From: Thiomonas sp.
GTDB lineage: Bacteria; Pseudomonadota; Gammaproteobacteria; Burkholderiales; Burkholderiaceae_C
Assembly: GCA_028706735.1 (NCBI GenBank)
Contig: JAQTVS010000208.1
Span: forward strand, 1 to 5,565
Direction of reading: 5' to 3'
DNA: 5,565 nucleotides
A model generated the notes under the pieces. The model had not been told where the DNA came from, did not search any database, and was given only the letters and a program-made list of their open reading frames with translations. Positions 1 to 4,879 of this stretch are shown piece after piece. How positions within the stretch are numbered: position 1 is the stretch's first letter; each line of letters begins with the position of its first letter. A program made the translations under genes and the position numbers.

Positions 1-91
1 CGTAGAGGTCGGGCGCGAGCTTGAGCAGCTCTTCCAGCGCCCGCACCCCGGCCATGCCGTTGCCGACGAGAACCAGTTTGGGTTTGTTCAT
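1..91 (-). CDS. nirB: NAD(P)H-dependent nitrite reductase large subunit, N-terminal fragment (runs off the left edge)
   Basis: Only the first 30 codons are present. The peptide begins MNKPKLVLVGNGMAGVRALE and ends in LLKLAPDLY. It shows the FAD/NAD-binding Rossmann start: a beta strand, then GxGxxG (G10, G12, G15), then a helix, as expected for assimilatory NirB. In the family, NirB is a cytoplasmic flavoprotein with a C-terminal siroheme/Fe4S4 domain that reduces nitrite to ammonium with NAD(P)H; none of that part is visible here. The ATG at 91-89 has only a weak GGA upstream. The gene lies 153 bp downstream of the globin gene on the same strand, with REP-like palindromes between. Its place after a nitrate ABC importer and a siroheme-synthesis gene supports the call. 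Another FAD-dependent pyridine nucleotide reductase is possible from so short a piece, but the N-terminal wording is very typical of NirB. Confidence 0.85.
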   Translation of the reverse strand, partial: MNKPKLVLVGNGMAGVRALEELLKLAPDLY

Positions 92-156
92 GATGCGAAG
101 TCCATTCAATGCATAGCGTTGGCAGGGACTGATGCGCACAAGGCTCCCCACCGCAG

Positions 157-178
157 CCCTCCCCACCCGTGGGGAGGG
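157..178. repeat. Perfect 10-bp palindrome, REP-like hairpin in the globin-nirB gap
   Basis: Arms CCCTCCCCAC (157-166) and GTGGGGAGGG (169-178) are exact reverse complements around a 2-base centre; realistically a 9-bp stem with a CCCG-type tetraloop. It lies in the 153-bp gap between the globin stop and the nirB start. No U-run follows on either strand, so a standard intrinsic terminator is unlikely. Together with the neighbouring 191-225 hairpin it looks like a dispersed intergenic palindromic (REP-type) element. Possible roles are mRNA 3' end protection of the upstream operon or partial transcription attenuation before nirB. The rest of 92-244 shows no gene and no clear promoter. Confidence 0.7.
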
Positions 179-190
179 AGTGGTTGGCTC

Positions 191-225
191 CTCCCCCGCC
201 GAGTTGGGGAAACTGGAAGGGGGAG
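191..225. repeat. Second C/G-rich inverted repeat of the REP-like element
   Basis: Arms CTCCCCC (191-197) and GGGGGAG (219-225) match exactly. Inside them a smaller inverted repeat, AGTT (202-205) and AACT (211-214), forms a 4-bp stem around GGGGA. With the palindrome at 157-178 this makes a two-hairpin unit of about 70 bp made of C-runs and G-runs, the usual look of an intergenic repeat family. Copy number in the genome cannot be judged from this window. Confidence 0.5.
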
Positions 226-244
226 TCTCGCGTCCCGATTCATA

Positions 245-679
245 TCAAGCCGCAGTCTTCGGCTCGACTTGTTCCGCCGCATCGATCATCACGCCAGACA
301 ACAGGCCGTAGGCGTCGGTCCAGGCCTGCTTCACCGGCGGCGTGAAGTCTTGGGCCAGGCCCTGTTCCAGGGCGTAGAGCAGGGCGCTGCCGACATAGGC
401 GTAATGCGCACTTTGCACGCCGTAGCCCACATGGCCGCGCGCCAGGTTCTGCGCGGCGGGAACAATGGCGTCCAGGTTGTTCAAGCCATTGACCACAGTG
501 TTCAGCATGGCCATGAGTTTGCGGCCCTGCTCCACCATGTCGCCCTTGAACATGGGTTTGACCTGCGGCGCGATGTCGAACAGCTTGGCGTAAAACAACA
601 CGGCGGCCTGATCGGAAATCGGCTTGACCTTGGCGAAGCTGGTTTGCACCAGGCGAATTTGCTCGGCGTTGAGACTCAT
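245..679 (-). CDS. Single-domain bacterial haemoglobin (Vitreoscilla Vgb-like globin)
   Basis: This is a 144-residue protein, the usual length for single-domain 3-over-3 globins, with no flavohaemoglobin reductase domain after it. Haem-pocket residues can be aligned by eye with Vitreoscilla haemoglobin: Tyr30 (B10, in LFYAKLF), Phe44 (CD1, in KPMF), Gln51 (E7, in VEQGRK), the proximal His83 (F8, in RGHVGYGV), Tyr93 in AHYAYVG, and Trp120 near the C-terminus. A Tyr-B10/Gln-E7 pair is typical of globins that bind O2 tightly and convert NO to nitrate. The start is well set: AAAGGAGT lies just upstream of the ATG at 679. It follows the nitrate ABC ATPase gene by 66 bp and precedes nirB, so I infer a role in removing NO made during nitrite reduction. 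This parallels the Bradyrhizobium narK-bjgb-flp-nasC cluster. A role in O2 delivery remains possible; the reductase partner is unknown. Confidence 0.9.
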   Translation of the reverse strand: MSLNAEQIRLVQTSFAKVKPISDQAAVLFYAKLFDIAPQVKPMFKGDMVEQGRKLMAMLNTVVNGLNNLDAIVPAAQNLARGHVGYGVQSAHYAYVGSALLYALEQGLAQDFTPPVKQAWTDAYGLLSGVMIDAAEQVEPKTAA

Positions 680-707
680 GTGAAACTCCTTTGGGTCGGG
701 TGAAACA

Positions 708-735
708 AGGGATCAACCAGGGATCAACAAGGATC
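708..735. repeat. Short 11-bp tandem repeat (about 2.5 copies) between ATPase and globin genes
   Basis: The units read AGGGATCAACC (708-718), AGGGATCAACA (719-729) and a partial AGGATC (730-735). The repeat fills much of the 66-bp spacer between the nrtC stop and the globin ribosome binding site. On the transcribed strand it gives repeated GTTGATCCCT. No hairpin or promoter is evident. It may simply be replication slippage, and no function can be assigned. Confidence 0.6.
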
Positions 736-745
736 GAAGCGAACA

Positions 746-1546
746 TCACGCCGCCTTGGCCTGCGGGTGCGCCTGGCGCTTGTAGAGAAACTCCAGCACC
801 TGGGCGCGCAGGTGGGCGTAATGCGGGTCTTCGGAGAGGGCCAAGCGTTCGCGCGGGCGCGGCAGATCGACCGTGAGAATTTCACCGATGGTCGCGGCAG
901 GGCCGTTGGTCAGCATGACGATGCGGTCCGACAGCAGCACCGCCTCGTCCACGTCGTGCGTCACCATCACCACGGTGGCGCCGCTGTTCGCCACGATGCC
1001 TTGCAACTCGTCCTGCAGCCTGGCGCGGGTGAGGGCGTCGAGTGCGCCGAAGGGCTCGTCCATCAGCAGCACCTTGGGCTCCATCGCCAGCGCCCGGGCA
1101 ATTCCGACGCGCTGCTTCATGCCGCCGGAAATTTCGTGCGGGTGCTTATGCGCCGCATGCGGCAAGCCAACGAGTTCCAGCGCGGCCTGGGTGCGGGCCT
1201 TGAGTTGCGCCTTGGTTTCGGTCGCGCTGAACACGCGCTCCACGCCGAGGTAGATGTTGCCGTAGCAGGTCATCCAGGGCAGCAGCGAATGGTTCTGAAA
1301 GACCACCGCGCGGTCGGGACCTGGCGCGTGGATTTCGCGGCCGTCGCACACCATCACACCCGAGGACGGCAGGGTGAGCCCGGCGATGAGGTTGAGCAGC
1401 GTGCTCTTGCCGCAGCCGGAATGGCCGATCAGGCTGATGAACTCGCCCTTGGCGATGTCGAGGTTGATGCCCTTGAGCGCATGGAAAGGGCCGCGCGCGG
1501 TGTCGAACACCATCTCGACGTGTTGGATGACGATGAAGCGTTCCAT
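746..1546 (-). CDS. nrtC: Nitrate/nitrite ABC transporter ATP-binding protein (NrtC/NrtD/NasD type)
   Basis: A 266-residue cytoplasmic ATPase with all ABC motifs in order: Walker A GHSGCGKST (41-49), Q-loop Gln84 in VVFQNHSLLPW, signature ISGGMKQR (139-146), Walker B plus D-loop VLLMDEPFGALD (159-170), and switch His197 in VTHD. The VVFQNHSLLPW segment and the overall wording fit the nitrate/sulfonate/taurine ATPase group. The length matches the single-domain NasD/NrtD form; the longer cyanobacterial NrtC with a fused binding domain is not seen. The frame stays open upstream to 2293, but that stretch lies inside the permease gene. The ATG at 1546 (MERFIVIQ) is preceded by AAAGG and begins where homology begins. 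It follows the permease gene by 35 bp, so it is very likely in the same transcript. It energises uptake of nitrate or nitrite by the importer encoded with it. Confidence 0.9.
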   Translation of the reverse strand: MERFIVIQHVEMVFDTARGPFHALKGINLDIAKGEFISLIGHSGCGKSTLLNLIAGLTLPSSGVMVCDGREIHAPGPDRAVVFQNHSLLPWMTCYGNIYLGVERVFSATETKAQLKARTQAALELVGLPHAAHKHPHEISGGMKQRVGIARALAMEPKVLLMDEPFGALDALTRARLQDELQGIVANSGATVVMVTHDVDEAVLLSDRIVMLTNGPAATIGEILTVDLPRPRERLALSEDPHYAHLRAQVLEFLYKRQAHPQAKAA

Positions 1547-1581
1547 GATGATGGCCTTTTGTGTCTTGTGCGATGGGAAGA

Positions 1582-2496
1582 TCAGCGTGCTTCGTCGTAG
1601 CTGAAGCGCTGCGCAATCAGCATCAGCGCGCCTTCGAGCACCATGCCGGTGACGCCGATGACCAGGATGGCGATGAGGATGTGGGCGAGGTTGAGGTTGT
1701 TCCACTCGTTCCACAGCCAGAAGCCGATGCCGGTGCCGCCCGTCAGCATTTCGGCGGCGACGATGACCAGCCAGGCGGTGCCGACCGACAGCCGCACGCC
1801 GGTCATCATGTAGGGCATGACCGAGGGCAGCAGAATCTTGGTGAACACCTTCCAGGTGGAGAGGTCGAGCACGCGGGCCACGTTCAAATAATCCGCCGGA
1901 ATGCGCTGCACGCCGATGGCGGTGTTGATCATCATCGGCCAGATCGAGCAGATGAAAATGGTGTAGATGGCCGCAGCCGGGGCGTTGCTGAACACGTACA
2001 AGCCGATGGGCAGCCAGGCCAGTGGCGACACCGGGCGCAGCAGGCTGATGAGGGGCGAGAGCATGCGGTTCAAGAACTGCACGCGGCCAATGGCGAAACC
2101 CAGCGGAATGCCCGCCAGCGCCGCCAGGCCAAAGCCGTAGGCCACGCGCTGCAGCGAGGCCAGCAGGTTCCAGCCGATGCCCACATCGTTCGGCCCGTTG
2201 TCGTAGAAGGGATGGGCGAACACCTTCTGCGCCGACTGCCACGTCACCAGTGGCGAGGGGAATTGCGCGCTGTGCTCGGCGGCCAGTTCCCACACCAACA
2301 GCAGCAGTGCAAGACCCATGATCGGGGCGATGAGGCGCAGCCCGATCTGGCGGTTCTTCGCCCGCTGCCGCTCTGCCGGGCTCACTGTGCGGATGGCGGG
2401 TTGGCTTGCAGCGGCGGGGGGAGCTACGGGTGAGGCGCCCTCCGCCGCAGAGGCTTCAAACGATCCGCGAGGGGCGGACAAGACGGCACTGTTCAT
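1582..2496 (-). CDS. nrtB: Nitrate/nitrite ABC transporter permease (NrtB type)
   Basis: A 304-residue inner-membrane protein of the binding-protein-dependent permease family. Residues 1-50 are rich in Ala, Pro and Ser and look like a disordered cytoplasmic tail. Hydrophobic segments follow at about 56-72, 118-138, 155-190 (probably two), 228-250 and 271-295. The cytoplasmic coupling (EAA-like) loop is NVARVLDLSTWKVFTKILLP (205-224), the ATPase contact site. I chose the ATG at 2496 because AGGAG sits six bases upstream. An in-frame ATG at 2514 and the longer frame to 2586 lack a ribosome binding site, and the latter overlaps the binding-protein gene. The gene sits 31 bp after nrtA and 35 bp before the ATPase gene. 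Relatives transport bicarbonate, cyanate or sulfonates; the nirB and nasT neighbours argue for nitrate/nitrite. Confidence 0.9.
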   Translation of the reverse strand: MNSAVLSAPRGSFEASAAEGASPVAPPAAASQPAIRTVSPAERQRAKNRQIGLRLIAPIMGLALLLLVWELAAEHSAQFPSPLVTWQSAQKVFAHPFYDNGPNDVGIGWNLLASLQRVAYGFGLAALAGIPLGFAIGRVQFLNRMLSPLISLLRPVSPLAWLPIGLYVFSNAPAAAIYTIFICSIWPMMINTAIGVQRIPADYLNVARVLDLSTWKVFTKILLPSVMPYMMTGVRLSVGTAWLVIVAAEMLTGGTGIGFWLWNEWNNLNLAHILIAILVIGVTGMVLEGALMLIAQRFSYDEAR

Positions 2497-2527
2497 GCTG
2501 GACTCCTGGTTCATCGCGTCGGCAAGG

Positions 2528-3808
2528 TCAAACGGCGAGGTCGTTGACTTTGAAGCTGTGGGCGTAGGCCTTGGGATCCTTGCCATCCCAGGTCACGCCG
2601 TCAATCAGCTTGGAAGTGCGCAGCGTGCTCGCTGGCGTCGGCACCTTCAGCTCGGTGGCGACTTCCTTGTAAAGATCGACGCGGTTCACCGCCTTGGCCA
2701 CGGCGAGGTAGTCGGGGTCGGTCTTGACCAGGCCCCAGCGGCGGAACTGGGTGAGGAACCACATGCCGTCGGACAGCCAGGGGTAGTTGACCTGTCCGTC
2801 TTCATAGAAGGTCATCGGGTGCGCGTCGTGCCAGCTTTTGCCCAGGCCGTTGGTGTAGTTGCCGAGGATGCGCGGCAGAATGGTTTCCACCTGTGTGTTG
2901 ACATAGCCCGGCGCGGCGATGGTCTCGGCCATCTTGGTGCGGTTGGCGTCCGAGGCGTCGATCCAGCGGCAGGCTTCGAGCACTGCGGCCATCACCGCCT
3001 TGGTGGTGTTGGGGTACTGTTCGACGAACTCAGCCGTGGCGCCCAGAACTTTCTCTGGATGGTCCACCCAGATTTCCTGGCTGGTCACGGCGGTGAAGCC
3101 GATCTTCTGGTTGATGGCGACGGCGTTCCACGGCTCACCCACGCAGAAGCCGTCCATGCTGCCCACCCGCATATTGGCCACCATCTGCGGCGGCGGCACG
3201 GTAATCACCTTGTCGTCCTTCAGCGGATTGATGCCGTAAGTTGCCAGCCAGTAATACAGCCACATCGCATGCGTGCTGGTGGGGAAGGTCTGGGCGAAGG
3301 TGTAGGTGCGCTTTTTCTGTGCGATGGCTTTGGCCAGCGCCGGGCCGGTGGTGATGCCTTGCTTGGCCAGCGCGTCGGCCAGGGTGATGGCCTGGCCGTT
3401 GCGGTTCAGGCCCATGAGAATGGCCATGTCCTTCTTCGGCCCGCCGACGCCAAGCTGCACGCCATACGGCAGGCCGTAGAGCACATGCGCCATCTGGATG
3501 CCGCCGGTGACGAGGTTGTCGCGCACTGCAGCCCACGAGGCCTGCTTGCTCGGAATGATTTTGACGCCGTACTTCTTGTCGAACCCCAGCACGGCGGCCA
3601 TGACGATGGGCGCGCAGTCGGTGAGGGGGATGAATCCGATCTTGACTTCTTCCATTTCAGGTTTTCCCAGAGTGGCGGCGCGCGCCGCGGGCTGCAGGCT
3701 GGGAATAAGACCGGCAACAGCCACGGCGGCGCCTGACTTGATGAGGGTGCGGCGCAAGGGTTGTGCCGGGTCGTTGCTCGGCGGTGTGACGTCTTGCTGG
3801 TTGCGCAT
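2528..3808 (-). CDS. nrtA: Nitrate-binding protein of the ABC importer (NrtA/CmpA family), Tat-exported
   Basis: This 426-residue protein captures the substrate in the periplasm and delivers it to the permease. It starts with a Tat-like signal: twin Arg19-Arg20 followed by TLIKSG, a hydrophobic stretch to about residue 37, and an Ala-x-Ala-type cleavage site near residue 44 (AARAATL). The mature part shows NrtA/CmpA/NasF-family wording, including GFIPLTDCAPIVMAA (58-72), ASWAAVRDNL, HAMWLYYWLATYGINP, FCVGEPWNAVAI and IWVDHPEKVLG. The ATG at 3808 is preceded by AGGAA at five bases. The frame is open to 3883, but that extension would begin inside the upstream terminator hairpin and is rejected. 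It is the first gene of the transporter operon. The signal peptide argues against it being the cytoplasmic sensor NasS, which is related in sequence. Nitrate versus nitrite specificity cannot be settled here. Confidence 0.9.
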   Translation of the reverse strand: MRNQQDVTPPSNDPAQPLRRTLIKSGAAVAVAGLIPSLQPAARAATLGKPEMEEVKIGFIPLTDCAPIVMAAVLGFDKKYGVKIIPSKQASWAAVRDNLVTGGIQMAHVLYGLPYGVQLGVGGPKKDMAILMGLNRNGQAITLADALAKQGITTGPALAKAIAQKKRTYTFAQTFPTSTHAMWLYYWLATYGINPLKDDKVITVPPPQMVANMRVGSMDGFCVGEPWNAVAINQKIGFTAVTSQEIWVDHPEKVLGATAEFVEQYPNTTKAVMAAVLEACRWIDASDANRTKMAETIAAPGYVNTQVETILPRILGNYTNGLGKSWHDAHPMTFYEDGQVNYPWLSDGMWFLTQFRRWGLVKTDPDYLAVAKAVNRVDLYKEVATELKVPTPASTLRTSKLIDGVTWDGKDPKAYAHSFKVNDLAV

Positions 3809-3831
3809 GGCGGTTCCTGAAATAGCGGGCG

Positions 3832-3878
3832 AAAAAAAAGCCTCCGGGCGCATCACACGAGGTGAAGCACACGAAGGC
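3832..3878 (-). terminator. Intrinsic terminator in the nrtA leader (attenuator)
   Basis: Read on the minus strand, the 5' arm GCCTTCG (3878-3872), GTGC (3870-3867), TCAC (3865-3862) pairs with GTGA (3856-3853), GCGC (3851-3848), CGGAGGC (3846-3840). That gives 15 base pairs, including two G-U pairs, with two single mismatches and a CTCGT loop. Eight consecutive T residues follow (3839-3832). It ends 13 bases before the nrtA ribosome binding site, too close to be the end of the upstream nasT transcript alone. With an ANTAR regulator encoded next door and ANTAR-type hairpins upstream, it is best read as the conditional terminator of an antitermination leader. Confidence 0.9.
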
Positions 3879-3890
3879 ATCATTGCCGAG

Positions 3891-3915
3891 CTGAACGGGG
3901 GAGATACCCGCTCAG
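3891..3915 (-). promoter_or_regulatory. Competing leader hairpin that overlaps the second ANTAR stem-loop
   Basis: On the minus strand CTGAGCGGG (3915-3907) can pair with CCCGTTCAG (3899-3891) across a 7-base loop: 9 bp with one G-U. The 5' arm takes in most of the loop and 3' strand of the second ANTAR hairpin (3903-3922), so the two cannot form together. This is a plausible switch element: the competing hairpin may hold the off state until the ANTAR protein stabilises the other fold. The pairing is seen in the sequence; the switching role is inference. Confidence 0.55.
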
Positions 3916-3922
3916 TGGGTTC
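3903..3922 (-). promoter_or_regulatory. ANTAR target stem-loop P2 in nrtA leader RNA
   Basis: Minus-strand GA-ACCC (3922-3917) pairs with GGGT (3909-3906 region, with C3910 unpaired) and then TC across a bulged A. The loop is ACTGAG (3916-3911) plus one C. It carries A at position 1 and G at position 4, the pattern known for ANTAR-bound hexanucleotide loops. The stem is weaker than P1. It starts two bases after the extended P1 stem, the close tandem arrangement expected for binding by an ANTAR dimer. Confidence 0.65.
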
Positions 3923-3924
3923 AA

Positions 3925-3946
3925 CATAGACCGCCGTTGGTCTACG
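3925..3946 (-). promoter_or_regulatory. ANTAR target stem-loop P1 in nrtA leader RNA
   Basis: Minus-strand CGTAGACC (3946-3939) pairs with GGTCTATG (3932-3925): an 8-bp stem with one G-U pair. It closes a six-base loop AACGGC (3938-3933). The loop has A1 and G4, the signature of RNA hairpins recognised by ANTAR proteins such as NasR and EutV. The predicted sigma-54 start site falls at the first base of this stem, so P1 would be the very 5' end of the transcript. The NasT-type ANTAR protein encoded just upstream is the natural ligand. Confidence 0.8.
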
Positions 3947-3955
3947 ACTCTATTT

Positions 3956-3972
3956 AAGCAAACGGCGTGCCA
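3956..3972 (-). promoter_or_regulatory. Sigma-54 (RpoN) promoter of the nrtABC operon
   Basis: Minus-strand TGGCACGCCGTTTGCTT matches the -24/-12 consensus TGGCACG-N4-TTGC(A/T) at every defined position, with the required ten bases between GG and GC. With the -12 C at 3958, transcription should start near 3946. Sigma-54 promoters need an activator, typically NtrC for nitrogen assimilation genes. The resulting leader to the nrtA ATG is about 138 nt, similar in plan to the Klebsiella nasF leader. Confidence 0.9.
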
Positions 3973-3986
3973 GCGATCGACGCTGG
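3970..3986. promoter_or_regulatory. Perfect palindrome overlapping the -24 element
   Basis: CCAGCG (3970-3975) and CGCTGG (3981-3986) are exact reverse complements around ATCGA. The left arm shares the TGG of the -24 box. A protein bound here would block or modulate sigma-54 polymerase, so it may be an operator; chance is also possible for a 6-bp palindrome in GC-rich DNA. No regulator can be named. Confidence 0.4.
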
Positions 3987-4032
3987 GGAGATCAGAGGGA
4001 AACTGCGCGCTGTATCGAATCAGGCCGGTCTT

Positions 4033-4058
4033 CGGTGGTGCAAACCTGTGCATCACCG
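4033..4058. promoter_or_regulatory. 26-bp inverted repeat about 100 bp upstream of the sigma-54 start (possible enhancer site)
   Basis: CGGTGGTGCA (4033-4042) and TGCATCACCG (4049-4058) are reverse complements at 9 of 10 positions, separated by AACCTG. The centre is close to -100 from the predicted start, a normal place for a sigma-54 activator site. It does not fit the NtrC consensus TGCACC-N5-GGTGCA well: the half-sites face the other way. It lies 47 bp after the nasT stop, so it could also fold at the 3' end of that mRNA, but no U-run follows. Confidence 0.4.
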
Positions 4059-4074
4059 TTCCGGTCTGGTGCGG

Positions 4075-4093
4075 GCGCGCACATAAAGCGCGC
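4075..4093. repeat. GCGCGC inverted repeat just after nasT
   Basis: GCGCGC at 4075-4080 and 4088-4093 flank ACATAAA, 11 bp downstream of the nasT stop codon. On the minus strand it would form a GC-only 6-bp stem-loop at the end of the nasT mRNA. There is no T-run after it, so as a terminator it is weak at best. Confidence 0.4.
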
Positions 4094-4104
4094 AGCCGCA
4101 AGGC

Positions 4105-4740
4105 TCAGATCAAGCCAACGGTGTCGAGGATGCGCTGGGCGACCTCAGAGAGCTTCAATCCTTTTTCCATCGCCAGCTTGCGCATGCGGCGGAAGGCATC
4201 TTCCTCGGTGCAGCCCTGGCGCTGCATCACAATGCCCTTGGCGCGCTCGATCAGCTTGCGCTCGGTGAGTTGTGCGCGGGCGGCATCGAGCTCGGCGCGC
4301 AGCCCCTGCTCGCGCTCAAACCGCGCCAGCGCCACCTCGATCACTGGCTTGACGCGGCTGGGCTTGAGGCCGTCCACGATGTAGGCCGTCACCCCCGCCG
4401 TGATGGCGAGTTGCGCCGTCTCGGTATCGTCGTCATCGGTGAACAGCACAATGGGCCGGGGCGTGTCGCGCGAGGCCAGCACCACGTGCTCCAGGAGATC
4501 GCGCACGCCCGACTCCGCATCCACAATCACCAGATCGGGCTTGAGGGCAGCGATGCGATCATCCAAGTCTGGCGCGGCGGGCAGAACGGCGACCACGGCA
4601 TAGCCAGCATCAAGCAAGGCCTTCTCCAAAAGAGCACAACGCTGCGTCTGACGCACATGACCATCGGCATCGTGCTCCTTCGCCAAGGCGGGATCGGGCG
4701 AGATGAGAGCAACAGTCAGGGTGCGCAGCGCATTGGCCAT
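4105..4740 (-). CDS. nasT: NasT-type antitermination regulator: receiver-like domain plus ANTAR RNA-binding domain
   Basis: A 211-residue cytoplasmic protein. Residues about 8-125 form a response-regulator receiver fold, with Asp74 (LVIVDAESG) at the phosphorylation position and Thr101 in LFTDD. The invariant Lys of true receivers is replaced (AYIVDGL, Asp123), as in NasT proteins that are not controlled by a kinase. A helical, charged linker (about 137-160) leads into the ANTAR domain (about 160-207): ERKLIERAKGIVMQRQGCTEEDAFRRMRKLAMEKG and onward to KLSEVAQRIL. NasT binds leader RNA and prevents early termination; in known systems NasS, a nitrate-binding protein, holds it inactive until nitrate arrives. 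No nasS lies beside it here. I chose the ATG at 4740 because homology begins there. It has no recognisable ribosome binding site, suggesting low expression. Its target leader is directly downstream, on the same strand. Confidence 0.88.
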   Translation of the reverse strand: MANALRTLTVALISPDPALAKEHDADGHVRQTQRCALLEKALLDAGYAVVAVLPAAPDLDDRIAALKPDLVIVDAESGVRDLLEHVVLASRDTPRPIVLFTDDDDTETAQLAITAGVTAYIVDGLKPSRVKPVIEVALARFEREQGLRAELDAARAQLTERKLIERAKGIVMQRQGCTEEDAFRRMRKLAMEKGLKLSEVAQRILDTVGLI

Positions 4741-4824
4741 ATGAGGAATCGTGCAAATTCCATGCCCCGCAAACCGAGTGGGCCACGCTATTGATCCGGC
4801 ACGGAGAAGGATGCGCCGTCTCAA

Positions 4825-4853
4825 ATTTCAAAGCGCCAAATCAATAAGGGCAA
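4825..4853 (-). promoter_or_regulatory. Weak candidate sigma-70 promoter for nasT
   Basis: Minus-strand TTGCCC (4853-4848), a 17-base spacer and TGAAAT (4830-4825) each match the -35/-10 consensus at four of six positions. They lie in the 139-bp gap between cbiX and nasT, which is more AT-rich than its surroundings and has no gene on either strand. It would give a 5' leader of nearly 80 nt. nasT could instead be read through from cbiX. Confidence 0.25.
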
Positions 4854-4879
4854 CAAGGGGCTGAGTGCGGTGGAAAGAA

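Noticed and set aside
708..735. CRISPR-like repeat
   Set aside because: The tandem units are only 11 bp with no spacers; this is a simple short repeat.
240..749. Minus-strand 169-codon frame across the globin gene
   Set aside because: It overlaps the globin gene in another frame; the globin has haem-pocket residues and a strong ribosome binding site.
1547..2293. N-terminal extension of the ATPase frame to 515 residues
   Set aside because: The extra residues are a shadow of the permease gene in another frame: Arg/His/Ala-rich, with no domain resemblance. The ATPase homology and a ribosome binding site begin at 1546.
767..2433. Overlapping plus-strand frames (767-1600 and 1561-2433)
   Set aside because: They are His/Gly/Gln-rich antisense shadows of the ATPase and permease genes, with no plausible family.
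2318..3736. Long plus-strand open frame of 472 codons antisense to nrtA and nrtB
   Set aside because: It is rich in Gly, His, Arg and Val and has no recognisable domain. Long antisense frames are common in GC-rich DNA, and the opposite strand encodes clear transporter proteins.
3809..3883. Longer nrtA start at 3883
   Set aside because: It would begin inside the leader terminator region and add residues before the Tat signal; the ATG at 3808 has a good ribosome binding site.
4026..4073. Canonical NtrC enhancer sites (TGCACC-N5-GGTGCA)
   Set aside because: GGTGC half-sites at 4037-4041 and 4068-4072 have no matching partner half at the correct spacing.
3880..4101. Small 73-codon minus-strand frame in the nasT-nrtA gap
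   Set aside because: It covers the sigma-54 promoter and leader hairpins, has no ribosome binding site and no family resemblance.
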